NCBI GenBank assembly: GCA_024707145.1
Contig: JANQAI010000008.1
Location: forward strand, 62,001-126,000
DNA: 64,000 nucleotides
Source: Magnetospirillum sp.
GTDB lineage: Bacteria; Pseudomonadota; Alphaproteobacteria; Rhodospirillales; Magnetospirillaceae
Reading direction: 5' to 3'
Below the pieces are notes generated by a model. The model was not told where the DNA came from, made no database searches, and worked only from the letters and a program-made list of their open reading frames with translations. Both the position numbers and the translations under genes were made by a program. Positions 39,870-54,340 of the stretch are shown here, one piece after another; position 1 is the stretch's first letter, and the number at the start of each line of letters is the position of its first letter.

Positions 39870-40151
39870 GCCCTTGCTCCCTTGCCATCGCGTCGAGCCG
39901 CAGGCGATGTAAGCAACCGGGTTTGTGGGCTCACAAACCACATCTTGCCACCGCATCAGACTGCGCAAGTAAAATAATATCAGCGCAACTGAGCGGAACA
40001 CTGTGCAAGTGTATCTATCTGTGTGCAACCCCGCGCAACTCCACTGAACTGAGCACAGGGCCGAACAAGTTCTCTGCATTCCGGCATTCCGGCATGCCTG
40101 TATCTCGACCTTTGGCGATAGGACTTGCGGAGATACTGTCTCGGGGCCGTT
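39870..40151. other. Intergenic region upstream of mobC, candidate oriT
   Basis: 282 bp, less GC-rich than its flanks, with several short repeats: GCGCAACT at about 39983 and 40032, ATTCCGGC in tandem at about 40078-40093, and GTGCAAGTGTATC / GTGTGCAAC. The position just upstream of mobC-relaxase is where an origin of transfer usually lies. No known nic consensus was recognised. Confidence 0.35.
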
Positions 40152-40577
40152 TCAGAGACTGGAGAGTGGTGCCGCCTCGGCCACCGCCAAGCGCAGCGCG
40201 CGCAGATTGCCCAGCGTCTCGGTGATATCGGCCACCCCGGCACCCAGGCCGCCTTCGAAATCGGGGTAACGGGTCACCGTCGCCCATTCCGTCACCGGGA
40301 TGAACCAGTCGATCCGGGACGCGAGGGCCGGGAACAGCGGCACGACCATGCCGGCCAGAATTTCCAGATCGTGGGTGCGGGGAACTTTGACCGCCACCGC
40401 CACCAGCAGGCCCTTCATGATCTTTTCCGCCGCCTCCTGGCAATGATAGGCGGCGGGATCGATAAGCGGCGGATCGGCGGCCAGCATCAGGGCCGCCCCG
40501 CGGATGTCCTCATCGGCCTTGGCGAACCAGCGGCCGGCTTCCTCCCACTGCGCGAGGACCTGGAGGATCAGGTCCGC
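40152..40577 (-). CDS. HEPN-domain protein, start disturbed
   Basis: About 141 residues. ADLILQVLAQWEEAGRWFAKADEDIRGAALML, then AAYHCQEAAEKIMKGLLVAVAVKVPRTHDLEIL and a helical C-terminus (ADITETLGNLRALRLAVAEA) are characteristic of PF05168-type HEPN proteins, partners of minimal nucleotidyltransferases. The frame has no ATG/GTG/TTG before the conserved start; the expected ATGAGC at 40581 is one base out of frame, so an indel near 40574 is likely. The MNT gene overlaps upstream. Confidence 0.7.
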   Translation of the reverse strand, partial: ADLILQVLAQWEEAGRWFAKADEDIRGAALMLAADPPLIDPAAYHCQEAAEKIMKGLLVAVAVKVPRTHDLEILAGMVVPLFPALASRIDWFIPVTEWATVTRYPDFEGGLGAGVADITETLGNLRALRLAVAEAAPLSSL

Positions 40578-40885
40578 TCATAAACCACGACCCCTTCGGT
40601 CAGGACCGTATGGGCGAAGGAACCAATGGCGCGCGCCCGGTGCTTCAATGTGCTTTCGCGGCAGGGCAGCACATCGGCGGAAAATCCCCGGCGGGCCTCA
40701 TAGCGGCGGCGCCAGGATAGATCTTCGTCGGGAGTATCGTCGTCGACCACCACCACTAGATCGTAATCGCTGTCGTCGCGCGCATCGCCGCGCGCCCGGC
40801 TGCCGAACAGGATGACCTGTCGCGGCCCGAAGACGGACACCACCTGCTTCAACAGCGGTTCGGGAACGGTACTGACGGGGCCCAT
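40568..40885 (-). CDS. Minimal nucleotidyltransferase (MNT) domain protein
   Basis: 105 residues. PRQVILFGSRARGDARDDSDYDLVVVVDDDTPD holds the GSRARG..DxDxD catalytic signature of the DNA polymerase beta-like nucleotidyltransferases. It overlaps the HEPN gene, forming the common HEPN/MNT two-gene unit in which the MNT partner can AMPylate or otherwise neutralise the HEPN ribonuclease. Start ATG at 40885. Toxin-antitoxin activity is inferred from the family. Confidence 0.83.
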   Translation of the reverse strand: MGPVSTVPEPLLKQVVSVFGPRQVILFGSRARGDARDDSDYDLVVVVDDDTPDEDLSWRRRYEARRGFSADVLPCRESTLKHRARAIGSFAHTVLTEGVVVYERT

Positions 40886-41060
40886 TGCGGCTTTCCCAGC
40901 ATGCGATGGCGTTTAGCATAGCACTGTTCCGCCAATGTGCCCAAGTCGTGCCGTGATGGATATGCACGAAGCGGCGTTCCGCGCCGGGCTGCCTACCCCT
41001 TTGTGGGTAGTCCCTTGGGGAAGGGCAGCCGCGCCCCGCTGGGAGGCGCGGCCCCTGACG

Positions 41061-42250
41061 TCAGTTCACCTTATCCAGCAGCCGCTTGGCCCGCTGCTCC
41101 AGGCCGAGCCGCGCGTCCTGATGCTCCTTGCTCCGCGCCACGGCGGTGATGCCCTGGACGAAATCAAACACGCTCTCCGGCGCCCTGCCCTCCTCGCGCA
41201 GCACCGTGTCGATGATCCTGGCGGCATCAGTTCGGCCGAAGCCCGCCCGCCTGGTCAGGAAGTCGGTGCGCTCCTCGTCGGTGCGGGCGACGATGCGCGC
41301 GCGGGCGGCACGGATGCCGGCCATGAAGGGCGCCGGGCTGGAGGCGGCGAAGCGTTCCAGCGCCGGAGCGGCCTCGTGGGCGAAACGGGACGCGGCGTAT
41401 TTGGAATGGCGGATGGCGATTTCCTCGAAGCCCTCCACACCCCACAGGTTGCGGTTCTGGCATACGCCCCGCAGAACGAGGCCATGCCCAGGGTCTTGCT
41501 GCCCACCTCGAAATTCCAGCAATAGAATCCCCGGAAATAGAGGTCGGGCGAGCCGTCTGCCAGTTTTCCCGCCTCGATGGGATGGGTATCGTCCACCAGG
41601 AACAGGAAGACGTCGCGGTCACTGGCGTACAGCGTGGTGGTTTCCGTGGTCACGTCGACGAAGGGGGTGTGGGTGCCATCGGCCCAGTCCAGCGTGCCCG
41701 GCACCTTCCACCGCGTGTCCCCGGTGCCGTTGCCGGCGATGCGCTGCACGGCGGAGACCAGTTCGTGATCGTAGATGCGGCCGTAATCCAGGCCGGTAAC
41801 GGCGCGCAGTTCCAGCCGGCCGTCCTCGGTCTCCAGGGTCTTGACCTGCTCGGCGCGATGATGGTTGAGGCCGTATTGCAGATTGATCCCGGCCAGCGGC
41901 GCCGGCAGCTGGCGCAGATAGCCGGAGGGCGCGCCGACCAGCGAGCACCGCTGGCCGAAGCTCCAATGGGTGGCGGCGGTGGGCCGGTCCTCGCCGGGCA
42001 GCAGCAGGGCGAGGTTCTCCATGTCGTCGCGGGCGGCCTCCACCCGCACCGCCCGGCTTTCCACCATGCGGGTCTGCGAGCGGTCGGCACGGCCCCGCAC
42101 CGAGGCGTACAGGTCGGACAGGCTCAGGAAACGCTGATCGGCGGGGCGGGAATACCATTCCGACGCCACGCGGCCGACATTGGCGCCCCGGCCCACATCC
42201 ACCCGGAACGCGCCGGACACCTGGGGGCCAGCTTCCATGTCGCTGTGCAT
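41061..42250 (-). CDS. DUF932 phage/plasmid-like protein, one apparent frameshift
   Basis: About 396 residues after correction. FLSLSDLYASVRGRADRSQTRMVESRAVRVEA, HWSFGQRCSLVGAPSGYLRQLP, YGRIYDHELVSAVQRI, TTLYASDRDVFLFLVDD, YFRGFYCWNFEVGSKTLGMA and, in the next frame, CQNRNLWGVEGFEEIAIRHSKYA match DUF932 proteins found on plasmids, phages and islands, sometimes near anti-restriction or CRISPR loci. The frame changes near 41466 (TTCTGCGGGG, one C short). Function unknown. ATG at 42250. Confidence 0.78.
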
Positions 42251-42547
42251 GATCCTCTCTCCTTTCCAATGATCGCTCGGCAAGCAGCCTCGCGCTGCTT
42301 CCCGGGGCCGCGTGAGCGGTGGGGTGAGAGGGGGACGAGGACCGGCGCGCCGGACCGGGTTGCGCGCCGGCGAAGCTCTCGGGCTTTGCCGAAGCGCGCG
42401 GCCCTGCCCGGCGGAGAGGCGGTGCTCGCGGGGGAGAGCGGGGGAACGCCCGCTCTTCCCGCAAAACCAGAGCATGAAAATCCCGGTTGCAAAAAAAGCA
42501 ATCGATACGATGATTGCGCGAGAAAACGCCAACCCGGAGCCCGCCCC
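42251..42547. other. Intergenic region upstream of cas3
   Basis: 297 bp. The first part is strongly G/C-rich (AGCGCGCGGCCCTGCCC..), the last ~80 bp A-richer (GGTTGCAAAAAAAGCAATCGATACGATGATTGCGCGAG), the probable cas3 promoter zone. No gene or CRISPR repeat was found. Confidence 0.45.
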
Positions 42548-44636
42548 ATGGCTTGGTTTGCCCATTCATCGCCCCACGGCACTGAACCTCTCGGCGAACA
42601 TTTGGCTGGCGTTGGCGATCTGGCGGCAGACTTCGCAGTCCCTTTCAGTTCCCCGGACTGGGCGCGGGCGGCCGGACTTCTGCACGATGTGGGCAAGGCA
42701 CACGGAGCGTTCCTGCGCCGCCTTGCCGGCGACCCCGCCAAGGTGGACCATGCCAGCGCCGGCGGTATTGCCGCGCTCGAACGGCTGGGGCTGGTGGGAC
42801 GCTTGCTGGCCTATGCCGTGGTGGGACATCACGGCGGGTTGCCGGATGCCGGCAAGCTGGATGAACGGCTGGCGCGCGATTCCGTTTTTGACCATGGCGC
42901 GGTTCCCGAACTTCCCCACCTGCCCAAGCCGCCGGTGGACATGACCGGCCAGGGCGCCGCCGCCTTCCTGCGCATGATCTTTTCCTGCCTGGTGGACGCG
43001 GATTTCATCGCCACCGAGCGGTTTTACGATCCGGCGGCCAAGGATCGGCGCACCATACCCTTCGATGCGGAGCCTGCTGCTCGGCCGCCTGCTCGCCCAC
43101 CTCGATCAGGTGTCGGCCGACGCCAAGCCATCCCAGGTCAATGACTGGCGCCGTGCGGTACTGGTGCGGTGTCTGGCCATGGCGGACCAGCCGGCCGGCG
43201 TGTTCTCGCTTTCGGTGCCCACCGGCGGCGGCAAGACCCTGGCGTCCATGGCCTTCGCCCTGGCCCATGCCAAACGCTGGCAAAAGCGGCGCGTCATCTC
43301 GGTCATTCCCTATACCAGCATCATCGAACAGAACACGGCGGTGTACCGCGACGCCCTGGGCGCCGAGATGGTGCTGGAGCATCACAGCAATTTCCGCCAC
43401 CCCGACGACCGCGACGGCGTCGAGGCCGAGGACGCGCAGAAACTGCGCATGGCCGAGGAGAACTGGGATGCGCCTGTGGTGGTCACCACCTCGGTCCAGT
43501 TCTTCGAGAGCCTGTATTCCAACCGCCCATCCCGCTGTCGCAAGCTGCACAACATCCCCGGCGCCGTCATTGTGCTGGACGAAGCGCAATTGCTGCCACT
43601 GCCGTTCCTGGAGCCCTGCCTGGAAGCCCTGAAGCTGCTGGTGAAGGATTACGGCTGCACCGTTGTGCTGTGCACCGCCACCCAACCGGCTTTGGCTGAC
43701 CGCGACTGGCTGCGCTACGCCTTCGACCACGTGACCGAGATCATCGAAAACCCCACCGCCCTGCATGATGCCCTGCGACGGGTGGAATACACCTGGGCCG
43801 GGCGCCTGAGCGACGGGCAGCTCGCCGAATACCTGGAGCGGCACGATCAGGCCCTGACCGTGGTCAACACCCGCCGCCACGCCCGCGAATTGTTCACGCT
43901 GATCCGCGATCTGCCGGGTGCCGTCCATCTGTCGGCGGCTATGACACCCCTACACCGCGCCCAGATCCTGGCCCGCATCCGCCAGAACCTGAGGGACGGA
44001 CGGCCCTGCCGCGTGGTCTCGACCCAATTGGTGGAATGCGGCGTCGACATTGACCTGCCCATTGTGTTGCGTGCACTGGCAGGCCTGGATTCTATCATCC
44101 AGGCGGCCGGCCGCTGCAACCGCGCCGGACGGCCGCAACCGGGGCAGGTGACGGTGTTCGAGCCGTCGGACCATGGCACGCCCAGCCCGTGGCGCGAGCA
44201 CGCCAACCTGGCCCGCCGGGTGATGACGGAGGAGTTCCCCGCCGACCCCGCCGCTCCCGAGGCGGTGGCGTGGTATTTCCGCAATTTGTTCCAAAGCCAG
44301 GACTTGGACCGCGCAGGCATTCTCCCGCTGCTCGCCGCCAATGCCCGCCTGAACTTCTCGTTCCGCTCCGCCGCCGACGCCTTCCGCCTGATCGGCGACG
44401 GCCAAGTGGACGTCACCGTGCCCTTCGACGACGAGGCCCGCAGCCTGATCCAACAGGTGGAAACCAACGGCCCCCGCCACGACCTGCTGCGCGACCTGCA
44501 ACGCCACACCGTGCAAATCTGGCGCAAGGATGCCCAAGCCCTGAAGTCGGCGCTGCGGACCGTCGGAGAGCGCGTGCTGGTGTTGACCCCGGCGGCTTAT
44601 GACGCGGAATTGGGGGTGGTGACGAGAGGGGAGTGA
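42548..44636 (+). CDS. cas3: Cas3 helicase-nuclease, type I-C, one apparent frameshift
   Basis: Recruited by Cascade to unwind and degrade target DNA. HD nuclease half: AAGLLHDVGKAHGAFLRRL (~40), DHASAGG, VGHHGGLPD. Helicase half: SVPTGGGKTLASMAFALAHA (Walker A), IPYTSIIEQNT, VLDEAQLLPLP (DEAx box), CTATQPAL, STQLVECGVDIDLP and QAAGRCNRAGRPQ (motif VI). The halves are in different frames, meeting at GAGCCTGCTG (43070-43079), where removal of one C gives DAELLLGRLLAHLDQ and a normal 695-residue protein. The ATG at 42548 opens the HD domain. Likely functional if the frameshift is artefactual. Confidence 0.9.
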
Positions 44637-44658
44637 CGGTGACCACCGTCACTCCCCG
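44629..44658. terminator. Perfect hairpin at the cas3 stop
   Basis: GGGGAGTGACGGT pairs with ACCGTCACTCCCC around GACC. It overlaps the cas3 stop codon and would also end a minus-strand transcript carrying the lone repeat and its spacer-like sequence. Confidence 0.65.
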
Positions 44659-44717
44659 ATTTTACATGTGGATATTACAAACACAGTTTCAATCCACGCC
44701 CCCGCGTAGGGGACGAC
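44652..44717 (-). ncRNA. CreA/CreR-like crRNA: lone degenerate I-C repeat plus spacer-like guide
   Basis: Positions 44686-44717 are the reverse complement of the array repeat with only three changes in 32 bases, all in the top of the stem; the 3-prime GTGGATTGAAAC that becomes the crRNA 5-prime handle is intact. The following ~34 bases (44685 down to 44652, beginning TGTGTTTGTAATATCC) are in spacer position. No second repeat is seen; a 13-bp hairpin follows. The guide partly matches 44778-44804. A perfect TATAAT lies on this strand at 44801-44796, giving a short leader. Expression is not shown. Confidence 0.6.
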
Positions 44718-44774
44718 TGCTGCCTCTTACCACGCCCCTCATATATGGTGCGAGGTCTTATCGAACCATCGAAC

Positions 44775-44804
44775 TTTTGTGTATGTAAGTTCCAGATTAT
44801 AAAC
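44775..44804 (+). promoter_or_regulatory. Candidate creT promoter overlapped by a partial protospacer
   Basis: TTTTGT (44775-44780), exactly 17 bp, then TATAAA (44798-44803) form a sigma-70-like promoter. The protospacer-like stretch 44778-44804 spans it from -35 to -10 and matches the guide of the lone repeat at positions 1-5, 7-11, 14-17, 19-20 and 24-26, with the bases 5-prime of it reading TTT (canonical I-C PAM is TTC). Binding by Cascade would occlude RNA polymerase. Confidence 0.5.
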
Positions 44805-44843
44805 ATTGACCTAGTTACGAAACGGGGGGTAGCGTCAGCAGTA

Positions 44844-44873
44844 GGTTCGGAAAGGCTGCCACCTTTCCGAACC
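44844..44873 (+). promoter_or_regulatory. Strong 5-prime UTR hairpin of the mini-gene
   Basis: GGTTCGGAAAGG and CCTTTCCGAACC form a perfect 12-bp stem with loop CTGCCA, about 35 bp after the predicted transcription start. A second element, AAACAACC (44886-44893) with GGTTGTTT (44912-44919), would pair across the Shine-Dalgarno. Confidence 0.55.
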
Positions 44874-44920
44874 CAGGCTTGCAAAAAACAACCGCATTCT
44901 GATTGAAAGGAGGTTGTTTC

Positions 44921-44953
44921 ATGGCATGGCGTCGCCAGCCGAGAATATCCTAA
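44921..44953 (+). CDS. CreT-like 10-codon mini-ORF with ideal Shine-Dalgarno
   Basis: ATG GCA TGG CGT CGC CAG CCG AGA ATA TCC TAA encodes MAWRRQPRIS. AAAGGAGG (44906-44913) sits exactly 7 nt before the ATG, far better than any Shine-Dalgarno of the neighbouring cas genes. AGA and ATA are rare in this GC-rich genome and stand next to each other before the stop. Known CreT toxins are small RNAs or mini-ORFs with strong ribosome sites and rare codons that sequester a scarce tRNA. A 3-prime hairpin with a GGAA tetraloop follows at once. Alternatively this is a leader peptide. Translation is unproven. Confidence 0.45.
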   Translation: MAWRRQPRIS

Positions 44954-44992
44954 CGCAAGGTGGGGCAGAGCGGAAGCTCGCCCTGCCTTGCG
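44954..44992 (+). terminator. Structured 3-prime hairpin after the mini-ORF
   Basis: CGCAAGG..GGGC.GAGC-GGAA-GCTC.GCCC..CCTTGCG folds as one long stem with small internal loops, starting right after the TAA. There is no U-tract. Confidence 0.5.
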
Positions 44993-45031
44993 CCCAGAGC
45001 AATCGGGCAAAGGAAAGCCGACCCACATGTT

Positions 45032-45133
45032 TTCATCACCCCCGCGAAGGCGGGGGGGCCATGGTCAGGACAAACGAGAATCAGAGCCGAAAACCGCGTT
45101 TGCTGACGCGTGAATTCCCGCTTTCGCGGGATG
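45032..45133. repeat. REP-like palindromic intergenic element
   Basis: CATCACCCCCGCGAAGGCGGG and, 60 bp on, GAATTCCCGCTTTCGCGGGATGACG are related palindromes of the type scattered in alphaproteobacterial genomes. They separate the mini-gene from the cas5 promoter. Confidence 0.5.
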
Positions 45134-45189
45134 ACGGCGTTCTTGGTGTGAACACTCCCGTTCCCCGTTTCCCCTGACTTACCCACTAA

Positions 45190-47702
<2,513 letters not shown>

Positions 47703-47704
47703 CC

Positions 47705-48578
47705 ATGGCCGAGCCGATCAAGAACCGCTACGAGTTCACCTTCCTGTTCGAAGTCGCCATGGGCAACCCCAACGGCGATCCCGATGCCGGCAACATGCCG
47801 CGTCTGGATTACGAGACCAGCCACGGCATCGTCACCGATGTCTGCCTGAAGCGGAAGGTGCGCAATTTCGTCGATCTGGTGCGCGGCGATTTGGGCGTGG
47901 AAAGCGGCCTTAACATCTATGTGCGCGAGAAAGGCGTGCTCAACCGCGAGAATGAGCAGGCCTACAAGGCGCTGGGCCTGAAGCCGGAAAGCGGCAAGCT
48001 GCCCAAGGACGACGCCAAGGCGCGCGAGCTGACCGCGTGGATGTGCGCCAACTTCTTCGACATCCGTGCGTTCGGCGCGGTGATGACCACCGAGATCAAT
48101 TGCGGCCAGGTACGCGGCCCGGTGCAATTGTCCTTCGCAAGATCCATCGAGCCGGTGCACCCCCCAGGAAATCGCCATCACGCGCATGGCGGTGACCAAC
48201 GAAAAGGATGCGGAGAAGGAACGCACCATCGGCCGCAAGCACGTGCTGCGCTATGGCCTGTACCGTGCCGAGGGCTTCATTTCGGCCCATCTAGCCGACC
48301 GCACCGGCTTTTCAGAGGACGACCTTGCCCTGCTGTGGAAGGCGCTGGTCAACATGTTCGACCATGACCGTTCGGCGGCACGGGGCATCATGTCGGCACG
48401 CAAGCTGATCGTGTTCAAACACGCCAGCAAACTGGGAGATGCTCCGGCCCAGGTTCTGTTCGGCGCGGTCAAGGTGAATCGCGCCACCGAGGGGCCATCC
48501 TCGTCCTTTGGTGACTACGCGGTCACCATCAATCGGGCGGCCATCCCGGCGGGGGTCGAGGTGATCGAGGTGCTGTAG
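47705..48578 (+). CDS. cas7c: Cas7c (Csd2) Cascade backbone subunit, one apparent frameshift
   Basis: Forms the crRNA-bound helical backbone. [29 protein letters not shown] is the family start and [37 protein letters not shown] the central region; [34 protein letters not shown] continues in another frame. The run of six C at 48160-48165 has one too many; five give [11 protein letters not shown] and a 290-residue protein. It starts 2 bp after cas8c. The three cas frameshifts would abolish interference if real. Confidence 0.92.
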
Positions 48579-48594
48579 TGATGGTGCGGTGGCC

Positions 48595-49224
48595 ATGGAA
48601 GACGACGACGACCTGATCCCCCTGTCGGCCCTGCAGCACTGGCTGGTCTGTCCCCGCCAGTGCGCGCTGATCCATCTGGAGCAGCAATGGCAGGACAACC
48701 GGCTGACCGCCGAGGGCAATGTGTTGCATCAGGCGGTGGATCAGGCCGGGTCGGAAAGCCGGCATGGGGTGCGGCGGGTCACCGGCCTGCCGCTGCGTTC
48801 GGTGCGGCTGGGGCTGTCGGGGCGGGCCGACGTGGTGGAGTTCCGTCCCGACCCGGATGGCGGCGAGGTTCCCTATCCCATCGAACACAAGCGCGGGCGG
48901 GAAAAACCGGACGACCGCGACAAGGTGCAACTGTGCGCCCAGGCCATGTGTCTGGAGGAGGCGCTGGGCGTGCCGGTGCCCGAGGGATCATTGTTCTATG
49001 CCGCCACGCGGCGGCGCCAATTGGTCGGCTTTGACGATGGCTTGCGCCGGCGGGTGAAAGAGGCGGCCACGGCCATTCGCGCCATGCTGGAATCGGGCCG
49101 CACCCCGCCGCCGGTGGTGATTGCGGCCTGCAAGGGCTGCTCGCTGGCCGATCTGTGCCTGCCTGCCAACCTGTCCACCGCCTCGGTGGCGCGCTATTTT
49201 GCCAAGGGACTGGCGGAGCCATGA
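48595..49224 (+). CDS. cas4: Cas4 exonuclease (RecB-like, Fe-S)
   Basis: Helps Cas1-Cas2 select and trim PAM-containing prespacers. 209 residues: LVCPRQCALIHLEQQW (first two cluster cysteines), LSGRADVVEF and YPIEHKRGREK (nuclease Asp and ExK), QLCAQAMCLEE, and CKGCSLADLCLP with the remaining cysteines. The ATG at 48595 or GTG at 48589 are both possible. The stop overlaps the cas1 ATG by 4 bp. Confidence 0.93.
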   Translation: MEDDDDLIPLSALQHWLVCPRQCALIHLEQQWQDNRLTAEGNVLHQAVDQAGSESRHGVRRVTGLPLRSVRLGLSGRADVVEFRPDPDGGEVPYPIEHKRGREKPDDRDKVQLCAQAMCLEEALGVPVPEGSLFYAATRRRQLVGFDDGLRRRVKEAATAIRAMLESGRTPPPVVIAACKGCSLADLCLPANLSTASVARYFAKGLAEP

Positions 49225-50252
49225 AGGAACTGCTCAACGTCCTCTATGTGCTGACGCCCGATGCCTATCTGGGCAAGGACGGCCAGTGCGTGTCGGTGCG
49301 CATCGAAGGCCAATCGCCCCGGCGCCTTCCCATTCAAGGGATCGAGGGCATCGTCTGCCTGGGGCGCGTCAACGCCAGCCCCTTCCTGATGGCCATGTGC
49401 GCCGAACATGGAGTGGCGTTGACCTGGATGACGGAAAACGGCCGCTTCCTGGCCTCGGTCCACGGCGAGACGCGGGGCAACGTGCTGTTGCGCCGGCAGC
49501 AATACCGCTGGGCCGACGATCCCGGCCGCTCGGCGGCGGTGGCGCGCTTCATCCTCAAGGGCAAGCTGGGCAATGCCCGCACCGTGTTGCGCCGGGGCGC
49601 CCGCGATACCCGCGACGAAGGGCGCGTCGCGCCGCTGACCGCCGCCGCCGACACCATTACCGCAGCCTTGACCCGGCTTGATCGCGAAACGGACCTGGAC
49701 GGACTGCGTGGTGTCGAGGGCGATGCCGGAGCGACGTACTGGGGCGCCTTCCCCGCGCTGATCGGCAATGCCGGCCCGGCCTTCGTCTTCGCCGGGCGCA
49801 ACCGGCGGCCGCCGCTGGACGCGGTGAACTGCCTGCTGTCTTTCGTCTACACCCTGCTGGCGCATGATGTGCGCTCGGCGTTGGAAGGGGTTGGGCTGGA
49901 CCCTTACGTGGGCTTTCTGCACCGCGACCGGCCGGGCCGCGCCAGTCTGGCGCTCGACATGATGGAGGAACTGCGCCCGGTCCTGGCCGACCGCCTGGTG
50001 TTGTCGCTGATCAATCGTCGCCAGGTGGCGGCCGAGGGTTTCAAGACGCTGGACAGCGGCGCGGTGGTGATGACCGACGACACCCGCCGCACGGTGATCG
50101 ACGCTTGGCAGACCCGCAAGCGCGAGACCATCCGCCACCCCTTCCTGAACGAAGATACCGAGATCGGCCTGCTTCCCCACCTGCAGTCCCTGCTACTGGC
50201 CCGCCACATCCGCGGCGACCTGGACGGCTATCCCGCCCTGTTGTGGCCATAG
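49221..50252 (+). CDS. cas1: Cas1 integrase
   Basis: Integrates new spacers at the leader end. 343 residues. NVLYVLTPDAYLGKDGQCVSVRIEG (I-C type start), GVEGDAGATYWGAFPALI (metal-binding Glu), VGLDPYVGFLHRDRPGRASLALDMMEELRP (His and acidic ligands). Starts in the cas4 stop (ATGA) and ends 4 bp before cas2. Intact. Confidence 0.96.
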   Translation: MKELLNVLYVLTPDAYLGKDGQCVSVRIEGQSPRRLPIQGIEGIVCLGRVNASPFLMAMCAEHGVALTWMTENGRFLASVHGETRGNVLLRRQQYRWADDPGRSAAVARFILKGKLGNARTVLRRGARDTRDEGRVAPLTAAADTITAALTRLDRETDLDGLRGVEGDAGATYWGAFPALIGNAGPAFVFAGRNRRPPLDAVNCLLSFVYTLLAHDVRSALEGVGLDPYVGFLHRDRPGRASLALDMMEELRPVLADRLVLSLINRRQVAAEGFKTLDSGAVVMTDDTRRTVIDAWQTRKRETIRHPFLNEDTEIGLLPHLQSLLLARHIRGDLDGYPALLWP

Positions 50253-50256
50253 CCCC

Positions 50257-50547
50257 ATGCTGGTGCTGATCAGCTATGACGTCCAAACCACCGATGCCGC
50301 CGGCCGCAAGCGCCTGCGCCGCATCGCCGGCACCTGCCAGGATTACGGCCAGCGCGTCCAGTTCTCGGTGTTCGAATGCGAGGTCAGCCCGGCGCGATGG
50401 GTGGAACTGAAAGCCCGCCTGCTGTCCATCATCGACGCCAAAACCGATTCCTTGCGCTTCTACAACCTGGGCGCCGATGGACAACGCCGCATCGAACACT
50501 TCGGTACACGCCAGCCGCTGGACCTGGACGCCCCGCTGATGCTGTGA
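50257..50547 (+). CDS. cas2: Cas2
   Basis: Structural partner of Cas1 in spacer acquisition. 96 residues. MLVLISYDVQTTDAAGRKRLRRIAGTCQDYGQRVQFSVFECEVSP is the Cas2 ferredoxin-fold signature with the N-terminal Asp; RFYNLGADGQRRIEHFG follows. The last gene before the array; the leader starts directly after the stop. Confidence 0.95.
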   Translation: MLVLISYDVQTTDAAGRKRLRRIAGTCQDYGQRVQFSVFECEVSPARWVELKARLLSIIDAKTDSLRFYNLGADGQRRIEHFGTRQPLDLDAPLML

Positions 50548-50729
50548 CGCCGCCGCGAACGTCAAACTCCCACTCGATCCCCGGGTGGTTCGCGGATGGA
50601 TTTTCCCCAATGATATCAAAGATGTTAGCCAACGGACCCGCTGGAACGCGGCCCGCCACAGTTCATTGCGCAGTCCTTCGCGATAAATGGCTGTTTTTCC
50701 GATTGCCGCCATTGGGTTAAGGATAGGGG
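50548..50729 (+). promoter_or_regulatory. CRISPR leader
   Basis: 182 bp between cas2 and the first repeat, A/T-richer in its second half (CCCCAATGATATCAAAGATGTTAGCC, GCGATAAATGGCTGTTTTTCC). It should carry the array promoter and integration signals, and the repeat orientation agrees. Confidence 0.75.
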
Positions 50730-54022
<3,293 letters not shown>

Positions 54023-54108
54023 TGTCGCCTATTGGGCGAAGGTTCTTGCGGCGCGGAGAGTGAGGGCGAGAGACGAAGCGTTCGTCACTCCTGGATTGGT
54101 CCGCAAGG

Positions 54109-54124
54109 TGCCAAAATCGGTCAC
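54109..54124 (+). promoter_or_regulatory. Candidate WYL-regulator operator TGCCAAAATCGGTCAC
   Basis: Identical 16 bases occur at 62144-62159, just upstream of the WYL regulator gene. CCCAAAGTCACC follows 3 bp later as a possible half-site. The site lies in the 376-bp gene-free stretch between array and rtcB, which also has GATAAT at 54154. Confidence 0.5.
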
Positions 54125-54340
54125 CCTCCCAAAGTCACCCTCTTGCACCGCCCGATAATGCTGGTGTAGCGTCCACACACGATCAACCACCGGATGAACC
54201 GAAGTGAAACACCTCCCGTCATTCACAGCCCATTGCAGCCCCGCCCTGTTTCGGCGGAGCGCGATGTGGCACGGCCATCTGCCGTGGGAGGATGCCTTGT
54301 AGACGGTGTGACCGCCGCCACAGGGCCAGGGCTTTTCAAG

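Noticed and set aside
44686-44717. Lone repeat as a remnant of a decayed second CRISPR array
   Set aside because: Only one repeat exists, its handle is intact, and the adjacent sequence matches a nearby promoter with type I-style periodic mismatches, which decay would not produce. Kept as an alternative only if no RNA is made.
44914-45177. 87-codon open frame between cas3 and cas5
   Set aside because: It is read through REP-like palindromes, overlaps the better-supported mini-ORF in another frame, and shows no protein-like features.
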